Assembly (NCBI GenBank): GCA_902478875.1
Contig: CABSMZ010000024.1
Coordinates: 1 to 15,214 of the forward strand
Source: an uncultured Collinsella sp.
GTDB lineage: Bacteria; Actinomycetota; Coriobacteriia; Coriobacteriales; Coriobacteriaceae
Direction of reading: 5' to 3'
Length of the DNA: 15,214 nucleotides
In this document: piece by piece, positions 1-7,888 of the stretch
How the letters are laid out: each line of letters starts with the position of its first letter
Numbering within the stretch: the first letter of the stretch is position 1
Notes under the pieces: generated by a model
Seen by the model: only the letters and a program-made list of their open reading frames with translations
What the model was told of the DNA's origin: nothing
Database searches by the model: none
Position numbers and translations under genes: made by a program

Positions 1-13
1 CATGCGAACCTCC
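1..13 (-). promoter_or_regulatory. Ribosome-binding site and ATG of a leftward gene leaving the window
   Basis: On the minus strand a perfect GGAGG (complement of 9-13) is followed after five bases by ATG (complement of 1-3). This is a standard start context for this kind of genome. Only the start codon of the proposed gene lies inside the window, so nothing can be said about its product. The same minus frame stays open back to another ATG at the complement of 85-87, but that start has no Shine-Dalgarno sequence, so the one at base 3 is preferred. If the gene is real, it is divergent from dnaE and the leader between them carries two promoters. The call rests on one motif and could be chance. 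Confidence 0.3.
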
Positions 14-18
14 AGTCC

Positions 19-35
19 GGACCGCCCCGCGGTCC
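19..35. repeat. Short perfect inverted repeat (7-bp stem, CCC loop)
   Basis: GGACCGC (19-25) and GCGGTCC (29-35) pair perfectly around a three-base loop. On the + strand it is followed by AACTTTCT, too poor a T run for a convincing terminator. On the minus strand it would sit in the 5' leader of the proposed leftward gene, a few bases upstream of its ribosome-binding site. It could therefore be a weak terminator for something to the left, a leader hairpin, or nothing. Confidence 0.3.
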
Positions 36-63
36 AACTTTCTGTCCGCACCCCCTTTCCGCA

Positions 64-201
64 ATGTTTTTCTCCATATTTGGACATGTGTTGGGGTTAT
101 ATCCCATTCAGATAGCGCTCGGTATTATTGGTACAATCGCGATAGCAATTACCGCCGTTGTTTCATTGAAAATGGTAGGAATGCAGGTCTCCAAGAATTG
201 A
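64..201 (+). CDS. Possible small hydrophobic membrane peptide (45 aa), unproven
   Basis: An ATG at 64 opens a 45-codon frame ending in TGA at 199-201. The peptide begins MFFSIFGHVLGLYPIQIALG and continues with a run of Ile, Ala, Gly, Thr and Val to about residue 35, followed by a short basic/polar tail (SLKMVGMQVSKN). That is one predicted membrane segment, as in holin-like or type I toxin-like peptides, though I recognise no family. There is no Shine-Dalgarno sequence before 64; GTG at 88 or TTG at 91 follow a weak GGA. Codon use (ATA, TTA, GGA) differs from the neighbouring genes. Just past base 179 the +1 frame reads as a polar protein-like tail up to 334, so this may be the head of a roughly 90-residue gene broken by a frameshift, or simply a chance frame. 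Confidence 0.22.
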   Translation: MFFSIFGHVLGLYPIQIALGIIGTIAIAITAVVSLKMVGMQVSKN

Positions 202-211
202 TATATCGATT
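196..211. repeat. AT-rich near-palindrome, possible operator
   Basis: AATTGATATATCGATT matches its own reverse complement at 14 of 16 positions, with a perfect GATATATC core at 200-207. It lies in the AT-rich gap between the proposed leftward start and dnaE. A second shorter near-palindrome, GGGTTATATCCC, lies at about 94-105. Both have the size and symmetry of a dimeric repressor site, but no regulator gene is visible nearby. Confidence 0.25.
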
Positions 212-371
212 GACGAGCTATCCGAAGCGTCGAGCCTTCTTGATGGACATGACTATTCGTCACAAATCATTTCGCGCATCGCCGGGGTTCCAGTAATACT
301 CGATGTATCTGGATGCCCTCATTCCCCTTTTTGAAGGTACCAAATTAGCTACCCGTGTGGGTTTGGCTAGG

Positions 372-402
372 TTCGGGTGCTGTCCGTGCCGTGGGGTAAA
401 AT
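372..402 (+). promoter_or_regulatory. Likely dnaE promoter
   Basis: TAAAAT at 397-402 is a good -10 element in the context GGGGTAAAATC. The same GG-TAnnnT pattern (GGGTATCAT at 8269-8277, GGGTAGAAT at 14640-14648) precedes other genes in this window. The best -35 candidate is the poor TTCGGG at 372-377, 19 bases upstream. Initiation near 409 would leave a leader of about 33 bases carrying GGAG (430-433), eight bases before the dnaE ATG. Confidence 0.4.
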
Positions 403-441
403 CGTTCAGTCAGAACACGAACCCGCATCGGAGCTCATCAC

Positions 442-3400
442 ATGGCATTCGTCCATCTGCACAACCACACTGTCTTCTCCATGCTCGACGGCGCAACCCG
501 TATCCAGGATATGGTCAACCGTGCCGTTGAGCTTGGCATGCCCGCCGTCGCCATTACCGACCACGGCTACATGTATGGCGTGCCCGACCTGGCGCTGGCC
601 TGCGACGCCGTCAATCACAACACGCCCGAGTACAAAACCTGGAGCCACGACAAGGCCTTCTTGGAAAAGGACCGCCGCGACGAGCTGGTGGAGCCCGATC
701 CCGAGGAAAACCCGCGCGAGCATGCCCAGTATGTGAAGGACATGGCCATGTGGGACGAGAAGGGCAACATCGACGAGCTCAAGCCGCCCCTGGTCATCAA
801 ACCCATCTTTGGCTGCGAGGTCTACTTTACGCCGGACGAGACCCTTGCCCGCGACCACAAGCCCGAGCTCTACCACATGATCCTTCTGGCCAAGGACCAG
901 GAGGGCTACGTTAACCTGATGCAGACGGTCTCTGAGGCCGCCGTACAGGGCTTTTACTACAAGCCCCGCGTGACGCTCGACAACCTGCGCCGCCACGCCA
1001 AGGGCATGATCTGCACGAGTGCCTGTATCGCGGGCATCATCCCCAAATATATCGACCGCGGCGACATGGAAGGCGCCATCAAGTGGGCCGAGACCTTCCG
1101 CGACACCTTCGACCCCGGCGACTTCTACATCGAGATCCAGGAACACGGCATTACCACCGATAACGGCCTGACCGACGAGCAGATGGACCGCACGCTCATC
1201 GACATCGCCAAACAGGTGGGCGTCAAGGTCATCGCCACCAACGACTTCCACTACCTGCGCCGCGAGGACGCGCCCGTGCAGGACGTCATCATGTGTATTG
1301 GCATGAACGCCAAGGTCGACGACCCCAACCGCATGCGCATGACCGGCTCGGAGTTTTACATGAAGACCGAGGAGGAGATGCGGGCGATGTTCCCGTATTG
1401 CCCCGAGGCCTGCGACAACACGCTCGAGATCGCCGACAAGTGCTACGTGGAGCTCGACTGGGACTCCATCATCCTGCCGCGCTTCCCGTTGCTCGATCCC
1501 GGCGAGACGCACGAGAGCCAGTTCCGCCGCGAGTGCGAGAAGGGCCTGCGCCAGCACTACGGTGACGACTGGGCCACGCGCGAGATCGGCGGAGTCAACA
1601 TCAAAGAGCGCTTTGAGTACGAATACAAGGTCATCTGCGACAAGGGCTTTGCCGCCTACTTCTTGATCGTTGCCGAGTACGTGCAATGGGCCAAGGACAA
1701 CGGCATCGGCGTCGGCCCCGGCCGTGGCTCTGCCGCCGGCGCTATCGTCGCCTACGCCATGAACATCACCGCGTTCGACCCGCTCGAGAACGGCCTGATG
1801 TTCGAGAGGTTCCTGTCTCCGCAGCGTACCGAGATGCCCGATATCGATATGGACTTCGACGATGAGCGGCGCCTCGAGGTCGTGGAGCACGTTCGCCAGC
1901 TCTACGGTCCCGAGAAGGTCACCCACGTCATCACCTACTCGACCATTAAGGCCAAGCAGGCCATCAACGATGCCGCGCGCGTTTTGGACTACCCGGTCTA
2001 CATGGGCCAGCGCCTGTCCAAGATGGTCTCGAGCGACCCCAAGGTCAAGCTCAAGCAGGTACTCGACAAACAGCCCGGCAAAGAGGATCTGTTTAACCCC
2101 GATTTTGCCGAGGCCTATAAAAAGGACGACGACGCCCGCCGCATCATCGACACGGCGCTCTCGATCGAGGGCCTCACCCGTGGCGAGGGCGTGCACGCGT
2201 GCGCCGTTCTGATCTGCCGCGACCCCGTCAACGAGCATGTGCCCACCAAGCTCGACACCAAGGGCGGCGTCGAGATTACCCAGTACGAGGGCCATACCGT
2301 CGCCGACATGGGCCTGCTCAAGATGGACTTCTTGGGCTTGCGCACGCTGACGGTTATCTCCAAGGCCAAGGCAAACATCAAAAAGAACTTTGGCATCGAC
2401 ATCAAAGAGGAAGAGATTCCCTTTGACGATCCCGAGATCTTTAAGCTCATGGGCTCCGGCCACACCGCCGGTGTCTTCCAGGTCGAGTCCGCCGGCATGA
2501 CGGCCACGATCAAGAACATGAAGCCCACCGAGTACAAGCACGTCGTGGCATTGATCGCTCTGTACCGCCCGGGCCCGCTGGGCGCCGGCATGGTTTCGTC
2601 CTACATCAACCGTATGAACGGCAAGGAGCCGGCCGTCTCCTACGACGACCGTCTGGACGACATCCTGGGCGAAACCTACGGCACCATGGTCTACCAGGAG
2701 CAGGTTATGCTCATCTCCGTCGAGATGTGCGGCTTCTCCAAGGGCGAATCGGACTCGCGTATCCGTAAACCCGTGGCTAAGAAGAAGATCAAGCTGCTCA
2801 CGTCGACGGTGCTCCACTGGGAGGATGGCTCGGACGAGACCACCTACGACCACTGGATGAACGGCGCCATCAAGAACAACTACACGCGCGAGGTTGCCCA
2901 GAAGATTTGGGACGATGTTCTCGAGTTCGCGTCCTACGCCTTCAACAAGTCGCACTCCGCCGGCTACGCCATTCTGGTTATGCAGACGGCGTGGCTCAAG
3001 GCGCACTATCCGCACGAGTACATGGCAGCCGTTCTGACGTCCTACACGGGCAAGACCGACAAGATCGTGCACTACGTCTCGGCATGCCGTCACGACGGCA
3101 TCCCCGTGCTGTCGCCAGATGTCAACGAGTCCGGCACCGAGTTCACGGCTACCAAGGAAGGCGTGCGCTTTGGTCTGGCCGGCATCCGCGGCGTGGGTAC
3201 CGGCGTGGCGCAGGCGATTATCGCCGAGCGCGAGGCGGGCGGCCCGTTTAAGACGCTGCACGACTTTGTCGAGCGCGTGGATTCGAGCCAGGCCAACCGT
3301 CGCGTGATCGAGTCGCTGATCAAGGCAGGTGCCTTCGACTCCACGGGCTATCCGCGCCGCCAGATGATGCACTTTGTGGACAAGAACAACCCCGAGAACA

Positions 3401-4245
3401 TCATCGACGCCGCGATAAAGCGCCAGAAGGACCGCGCGAGCGGCCAGACCTCGTTCTTCGACATGTTTGGTGATGTTGAGGGCTCGGGTTTCGAGGTCAG
3501 CGTGCCCGATCCGGACGGCCAGGAATGGGACCGCCACCTTAAGCTGAGCCAGGAGAAGGAGGTTCTGGGCATCTATGTCTCGGACCACCCGCTGCGCCCG
3601 TTTGAGTATGCGCTCAGCAAAGCGCGCGACTTCTCGTTCTCGCAGATCGACACCGGCTACGAAGTTCAGAATCCTACGGGCGGCACCATCAACCAGGAGA
3701 TTCCCGAGGGCAAAGCGCTGTGGTGGGCCGGCATGGTCTCGAGCGTGTCCAAGCGCGTGACCAAAAACGGCGACCCCATGGGCATCGTGCAGCTCGAGGA
3801 CATGGAAGGCGAGGCCACCGTCGTCGTGTTCCCCAAGACCTACAAGGAGGCCGAGGGGTACCTGTACGGCGAGGTCGATCCCGAGACCGGTGCGCAGCTG
3901 TCCGACGCCTTTGTGCGCATCAAGGGCAAACTCGAGCGCTCGGACCGCGGCGACCAGATCATCGCGCAGGAGATCGTGCCGCTTGAGCTCAACGAGGAGA
4001 ACAACAAGCCCAAGGTGTTTGAGGTCATGGTGCCCAACAGCCGCTTTAGCCAGGGCAATATGGCGCGCCTGGCCACGGTGCTCACCGCTAACCCGGGCGG
4101 CGACCGCGTGGAGATCTTTATCGAGCAGGTGGACGGGCGCGTGCTGCGCGCCGAGGTGCCTGCCAAGGTCAACGCGCGCTCGATTCCGCTGCTGGCAGAG
4201 GCAAAGGCCATCGTCGGCAACCAAGGCCGCGTGACGGTTATCTAA
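442..4245 (+). CDS. dnaE: DNA polymerase III subunit alpha
   Basis: Catalytic subunit of the replicative polymerase, 1267 aa, somewhat longer than most DnaE proteins. The N-terminal PHP domain starts with HLHNH (5-9) and has TDHG (39-42), E126, H145 and NDFH (267-270), so its metal ligands look intact. About 60 extra, mostly charged residues (roughly 57-117) separate TDHG from GCE. The polymerase core shows GPGRGSAAG (425-433), PDIDMDF (466-472) with catalytic Asp 467/469, the third catalytic Asp 629 in KMDFLGLRTLT, and FNKSHSAGYA (834 on). A helix-hairpin-helix lies near 912-930. QTSFFDMF (1002-1009) resembles the internal beta-clamp-binding motif. An OB-fold follows at about 1094-1180. The fingers motif usually written RRAMGKKK reads RKPVAKKK (775-782). 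There is no exonuclease insertion, so this is DnaE and not PolC. The start is set by GGAG eight bases before the ATG. The downstream helicase gene begins 28 bases after the stop. Confidence 0.98.
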   Translation: MAFVHLHNHTVFSMLDGATRIQDMVNRAVELGMPAVAITDHGYMYGVPDLALACDAVNHNTPEYKTWSHDKAFLEKDRRDELVEPDPEENPREHAQYVKDMAMWDEKGNIDELKPPLVIKPIFGCEVYFTPDETLARDHKPELYHMILLAKDQEGYVNLMQTVSEAAVQGFYYKPRVTLDNLRRHAKGMICTSACIAGIIPKYIDRGDMEGAIKWAETFRDTFDPGDFYIEIQEHGITTDNGLTDEQMDRTLIDIAKQVGVKVIATNDFHYLRREDAPVQDVIMCIGMNAKVDDPNRMRMTGSEFYMKTEEEMRAMFPYCPEACDNTLEIADKCYVELDWDSIILPRFPLLDPGETHESQFRRECEKGLRQHYGDDWATREIGGVNIKERFEYEYKVICDKGFAAYFLIVAEYVQWAKDNGIGVGPGRGSAAGAIVAYAMNITAFDPLENGLMFERFLSPQRTEMPDIDMDFDDERRLEVVEHVRQLYGPEKVTHVITYSTIKAKQAINDAARVLDYPVYMGQRLSKMVSSDPKVKLKQVLDKQPGKEDLFNPDFAEAYKKDDDARRIIDTALSIEGLTRGEGVHACAVLICRDPVNEHVPTKLDTKGGVEITQYEGHTVADMGLLKMDFLGLRTLTVISKAKANIKKNFGIDIKEEEIPFDDPEIFKLMGSGHTAGVFQVESAGMTATIKNMKPTEYKHVVALIALYRPGPLGAGMVSSYINRMNGKEPAVSYDDRLDDILGETYGTMVYQEQVMLISVEMCGFSKGESDSRIRKPVAKKKIKLLTSTVLHWEDGSDETTYDHWMNGAIKNNYTREVAQKIWDDVLEFASYAFNKSHSAGYAILVMQTAWLKAHYPHEYMAAVLTSYTGKTDKIVHYVSACRHDGIPVLSPDVNESGTEFTATKEGVRFGLAGIRGVGTGVAQAIIAEREAGGPFKTLHDFVERVDSSQANRRVIESLIKAGAFDSTGYPRRQMMHFVDKNNPENIIDAAIKRQKDRASGQTSFFDMFGDVEGSGFEVSVPDPDGQEWDRHLKLSQEKEVLGIYVSDHPLRPFEYALSKARDFSFSQIDTGYEVQNPTGGTINQEIPEGKALWWAGMVSSVSKRVTKNGDPMGIVQLEDMEGEATVVVFPKTYKEAEGYLYGEVDPETGAQLSDAFVRIKGKLERSDRGDQIIAQEIVPLELNEENNKPKVFEVMVPNSRFSQGNMARLATVLTANPGGDRVEIFIEQVDGRVLRAEVPAKVNARSIPLLAEAKAIVGNQGRVTVI

Positions 4246-4273
4246 GCTACCCCGGGTGAGATTGGAGGAAGTG

Positions 4274-7200
4274 ATGGCGCAGGGGACGTTTGTGCAGGCG
4301 CTTCGTAAAGAGGCGGCGTTGAGCGGCACCTTTATGAAGGGGCGTTCGCTCATGCTCAACGGCGCCGTGCTGTCGATCGAGGACAGCGGCTCGCGCTTCT
4401 CCAAAAACGTGACGGTTGAGGGCTCGGTGCGCGGTTCGCGCGGCGACCTGTACAAGACGCACGTGGCGCTCGACATGGACGAGCACGAGGTGATCGACTA
4501 CGACTGCGATTGCCCCGCCGCCTATCGTTACCCCGGTATGTGCAAGCACGCTATTGCCACGGCTCTGGCGTATTTGGATGCCAGCGGCGCCGAGCCCGTC
4601 GAAGGTTTGCGCACGCCGGTCCGCACGTTTACGGCGCAGCCGAAACAGCCCGTGCGCACCGCGCTCAAAGCGCCGGCCGTCAATCCCAACTTTCCCTTTC
4701 CGGCGCCCGTCCCCACGAGTCCCAGCCTCATGGCGGCGCTCTCCGATCTTTCGGACGCGCGCATGGATGAGCTGGCGAGCATGCGCCGCAAGCTCGCCAG
4801 CAGTGTGGATCCCGATGCCCCCAAGGCGGTGTTGGAGCCCTCGCTGGTGCCGTACTACAATCCACTGTTTGCCGACCGCTTTAGCTGGGCGCTCGAGCTT
4901 CGCATTCGCTGTGGATCGGTGTCCTACGTGGTCAAGGACATCGACGGCATGGCCGATGCCTACGTGCGCGGCGGCACCTTCTCGTACGGCAAGAAGCTCA
5001 CGTTTGTCCATACGCCCGAAGCCTTCGAAGACGTGTCGACAAAGCTGCTCAACCTTGTCGTGACGACAGTTGCCTATCTCGATGACATCACAAGCTCGCG
5101 TTCGGCGTCGTACGACTTTGCCCGCAGTGGTTTTGTCGCCGAGCGTCAGTTGCCGCTGTCCGAGCATAGCATCGTATATGTGCTGGACCTGTTGCGCGGC
5201 CAGACCATCTCTTTTGAGCCCGCCTGGTCGCGGGGGACGACGACGCATCGCACCTATGACGTGGCGGTTGAGATGCCTCCGGAAGGGGAGGACGAGGCGC
5301 TGTCTGAGCGCCCACCGCTCCTTGCCGCCAAAATCGCGCCGGCGGCTGGTGGCAGCTACGATCTACGCCTGCCGGCCGATGCATACTGCTTTGCTTCGGG
5401 CGACGTTGCCTATCTGGTCGACACCCGCCGTGCGCGCCGCGCTGATGTAGCGTTTGCCCAGCATGCGGCGCCGTTCCTATCGCGCTTACTGCCCTGTCGC
5501 ACGCCGATCCATATCGCTGTCGACCAGGTGGGGGAGTTCTGTCGTATGGCGCTGCCCATTTTGCGCGACTACACCGACCTTACCGCGCCCGCCGCGCTCG
5601 ATACCGTGGCGCCCGAGCCGAGCTTTGCTATGGCGATCGGCGTCGACGATGGGCTTGTGACCTGCAAAATTACGGTTACCTACGGCGACTGGTCGGCAGA
5701 TCTCTTTAGCCTGGGCGCTCCGGGCAGTCTCTTCGAAGAGCAACGCCCCGGCGTGCCGCCCCGCGACGAGGTGGCAGAGTTTCGCGTTATGGACACGGCG
5801 GCCCTATATTTCGACTTTTACGAGGGCGGTCTGGCGTTTGAGGAACGCGATGACGAGAGCTTGTTCTGCCTGCTGACCGAGGGCCTATCCGCCCTGTCCG
5901 AGCTTGGTGAGGTCATGCTCAGCGACCGTCTGCGCCAGATTTCGGTCCGCCCCGCGCCCAAGCTCTCGGTTCGTGCGACCGTCAAGAGCAATCTGCTCGA
6001 TGTCGAGCTGGGCGCGAGCGGGCTTTCGGCCGCGGACCTTGCCGTCTATCTCGATTCGTACAAGCGCCATCAAACGTTTGCGCGCCTTACGTCCGGCGAC
6101 ATCATTCGCCTGGACGAGGGCGCTCGAGCCGCGTTTGGCCTCGCCGAGGACCTGGGCGTCGATGCCGTCGACCTGCTCGACGGCGTGTCGCTTTCCGCAT
6201 CGAGCACCCTGTTCGTCGATAGCATGCTCGCGCGCACGCCCGCGCTCGAGGCCGATCGCGACGCTGCGTTCCGCCGTACCGTCGAGCGTCTGGACACGCT
6301 CGGCAAGATGGACTTTACGGTGCCGGTCTCGCTCAAGGCAACGATGCGCGGCTACCAGGTCGACGGCTACCAGTGGCTTGGCTCGCTCGAACACCTGGGC
6401 CTTGGCGGCATCTTGGCCGACGATATGGGCCTGGGCAAAACGCTCCAGATGATCGCGCATATCCTGGCGCGCGTGGAGGCGGGGGACACTAAACCCACGC
6501 TTGTGGTGTGTCCCGCGTCGCTTGTGTACAACTGGACCGCCGAGCTGGAGCGCTTCGCCCCGTCGCTCGATGTGTGCGCCATTGTGGGCGCCAAGGCGCA
6601 GCGCCGCGTGCAGATCGCCGGCGTGGCCGAGCATAACGTGGTCGTGACGTCGTATGACCTTATGCGGCGCGATATCGACGAGTACGTCGAGCAGGACTTT
6701 GCCCGCGTGGTGCTCGATGAGGCCCAGTACATTAAAAACCCGCTCACCCAGGTGGCGCGCGCCGCAAAGCGCCTGCCTGCCGGCGTGCGCTTTGCCCTGA
6801 CGGGCACGCCCATCGAAAACCGCCTGTCCGAGCTCTGGAGCATCTTCGACTTTTTGATGCCGGGCCTGCTTGGCACTCGCGAGTCGTTTGCCAGACGCTT
6901 CGAAAGCCCGGTCGAGCATGCCGAGGGCGACAGTGCCGCTCGCCTGCAAGCGCTCGTGTCGCCGTTTGTGCTGCGCCGTGTCAAGGAAGACGTGGTGGCA
7001 GACCTGCCCGAGAAGATCGAGGACACTGTCGTGGCTCAGCTCACCGGCGAGCAGCGCAAGCTCTACCTGGCAAACCAGGACCGCATTGCCCAGCAAGTGC
7101 AGCACCGCGAGGCATCCGAGTTTAAGAAAGACAAGCTCAAGGTGCTCGCCGAGCTCACCAAGCTGCGCCAGATCTGCTGCGACCCGCGTCTGCACTACGA

Positions 7201-7738
7201 GGATTACAAGGCGGGGAGCGCCAAACTCGATACGTGCATGGAGCTCGTGCACGGCGCACTCGACGGCGGGCATCGCATCCTGCTGTTCAGCCAGTTTACG
7301 GGTATGCTCGATATCATCGGTAAGCGCTTGGCCAAGGAGGACATCGCCTTCCTTAAGCTCACGGGCGCTTCGTCTAAGGAGAGCCGCGCCAAGATGGTCG
7401 CGCAGTTCCAAGCGGGCGAGGTTCCGATCTTTTTGATTTCGCTCAAGGCGGGCGGCGTGGGCCTGAACCTGACGGCGGCCGACGTGGTCATTCACTACGA
7501 CCCGTGGTGGAACGTGGCGGCGCAGGACCAAGCGACCGACCGTGCGCATCGTATTGGCCAGCAACATACCGTGACCGTGTACAAGCTCATCGCCAAGGAC
7601 ACGATCGAGGAACGCATTATGCAGATGCAGGAGTCCAAGCGCGACTTGGTCAACAGCGTGCTCGGCGGCGACGGCATCTCGTCGGCGCTGTTTACCCGCG
7701 AGGATGTTCTGGCGCTGCTCGGCGGCGACGGGCGTTAA
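4274..7738 (+). CDS. SWIM zinc-finger SNF2-family DEAD/DEAH-box helicase
   Basis: A 1154-aa protein of the bacterial Snf2/HepA-like group: an ATP-driven double-stranded DNA translocase whose cellular role in bacteria is mostly unknown. Near the N-terminus is a SWIM zinc-binding motif, CxCx9CxH (C78, C80, C90, H92). A long middle region (about 150-660) matches the position of the bacterial SNF2-associated region. The ATPase core is complete: DDMGLGKT (716-723, Walker Lys722), CPASLVYNW, the DEAQ box (815-818), LTGTPIEN (842-849), then the C-terminal lobe with LFSQFTGML, KAGGVGLNLT and QATDRAHRIGQ (1086-1096). I chose ATG 4274 because GGAGG (4264-4268) lies five bases upstream; the in-frame GTG at 4256 lies before that ribosome-binding site. 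It is probably co-transcribed with dnaE, which suggests but does not prove a link to replication or repair. Confidence 0.94.
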   Translation: MAQGTFVQALRKEAALSGTFMKGRSLMLNGAVLSIEDSGSRFSKNVTVEGSVRGSRGDLYKTHVALDMDEHEVIDYDCDCPAAYRYPGMCKHAIATALAYLDASGAEPVEGLRTPVRTFTAQPKQPVRTALKAPAVNPNFPFPAPVPTSPSLMAALSDLSDARMDELASMRRKLASSVDPDAPKAVLEPSLVPYYNPLFADRFSWALELRIRCGSVSYVVKDIDGMADAYVRGGTFSYGKKLTFVHTPEAFEDVSTKLLNLVVTTVAYLDDITSSRSASYDFARSGFVAERQLPLSEHSIVYVLDLLRGQTISFEPAWSRGTTTHRTYDVAVEMPPEGEDEALSERPPLLAAKIAPAAGGSYDLRLPADAYCFASGDVAYLVDTRRARRADVAFAQHAAPFLSRLLPCRTPIHIAVDQVGEFCRMALPILRDYTDLTAPAALDTVAPEPSFAMAIGVDDGLVTCKITVTYGDWSADLFSLGAPGSLFEEQRPGVPPRDEVAEFRVMDTAALYFDFYEGGLAFEERDDESLFCLLTEGLSALSELGEVMLSDRLRQISVRPAPKLSVRATVKSNLLDVELGASGLSAADLAVYLDSYKRHQTFARLTSGDIIRLDEGARAAFGLAEDLGVDAVDLLDGVSLSASSTLFVDSMLARTPALEADRDAAFRRTVERLDTLGKMDFTVPVSLKATMRGYQVDGYQWLGSLEHLGLGGILADDMGLGKTLQMIAHILARVEAGDTKPTLVVCPASLVYNWTAELERFAPSLDVCAIVGAKAQRRVQIAGVAEHNVVVTSYDLMRRDIDEYVEQDFARVVLDEAQYIKNPLTQVARAAKRLPAGVRFALTGTPIENRLSELWSIFDFLMPGLLGTRESFARRFESPVEHAEGDSAARLQALVSPFVLRRVKEDVVADLPEKIEDTVVAQLTGEQRKLYLANQDRIAQQVQHREASEFKKDKLKVLAELTKLRQICCDPRLHYEDYKAGSAKLDTCMELVHGALDGGHRILLFSQFTGMLDIIGKRLAKEDIAFLKLTGASSKESRAKMVAQFQAGEVPIFLISLKAGGVGLNLTAADVVIHYDPWWNVAAQDQATDRAHRIGQQHTVTVYKLIAKDTIEERIMQMQESKRDLVNSVLGGDGISSALFTREDVLALLGGDGR

Positions 7739-7888
7739 CCCGCTCGGGTGAGGCCGCCAGGGCGGATAGCCCGCGCTGTCCCATCGTCCCCGCTCGTTAT
7801 GTGTTCATTTGCAATGCCGTGGATGGTTTGTCTGCCTTTGGGCATAAGAACCATCAAGAACATTGGCACATCAGCAAAGGAGAACATC

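Larger units (their letters stand above)
61..360. other. AT-rich leader region without a confident gene
   Basis: I count 134 G or C in these 300 bases, about 45%, while the flanking coding sequence is clearly above 60%. ATA, TTA and AGG, which the window's genes mostly avoid, are common triplets here. Apart from a weakly supported 45-codon reading frame (64-201) and an AT-rich near-palindrome (196-211), I see no gene. A second open stretch in a different frame (about 179-334) reads like protein (ending VILDVSGCPHSPF) but has no usable start codon. Low G+C plus broken frames fits either a regulatory leader or the remnant of a transferred or decayed gene. Confidence 0.5.

Noticed and set aside
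132..137. TGG-TACAAT as an extended -10 promoter reading right
   Set aside because: It lies within the possible 64-201 frame, has no -35, and would give a leader of about 300 bases for dnaE. The TAAAAT at 397 is a better candidate.
303..736. Plus-strand frames overlapping the dnaE start
   Set aside because: They lie in other frames of the dnaE leader and 5' end, have Arg/Ser/Pro-rich shadow composition and no ribosome-binding site.
406..4476. A 1356-codon open frame on the minus strand covering dnaE
   Set aside because: It mirrors the codon register of dnaE, gives an Arg/His/Leu/Val-rich product with no recognisable motif, and has no independent start signal. It is explained by avoidance of TTA, CTA and TCA in dnaE.
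7846..7865. Tandem AAGAAC-N4 repeat before the superoxide reductase gene
   Set aside because: Two six-base copies ten bases apart in an A-rich stretch are easily due to chance. There is no symmetry and no match to a PerR- or Fur-type site.
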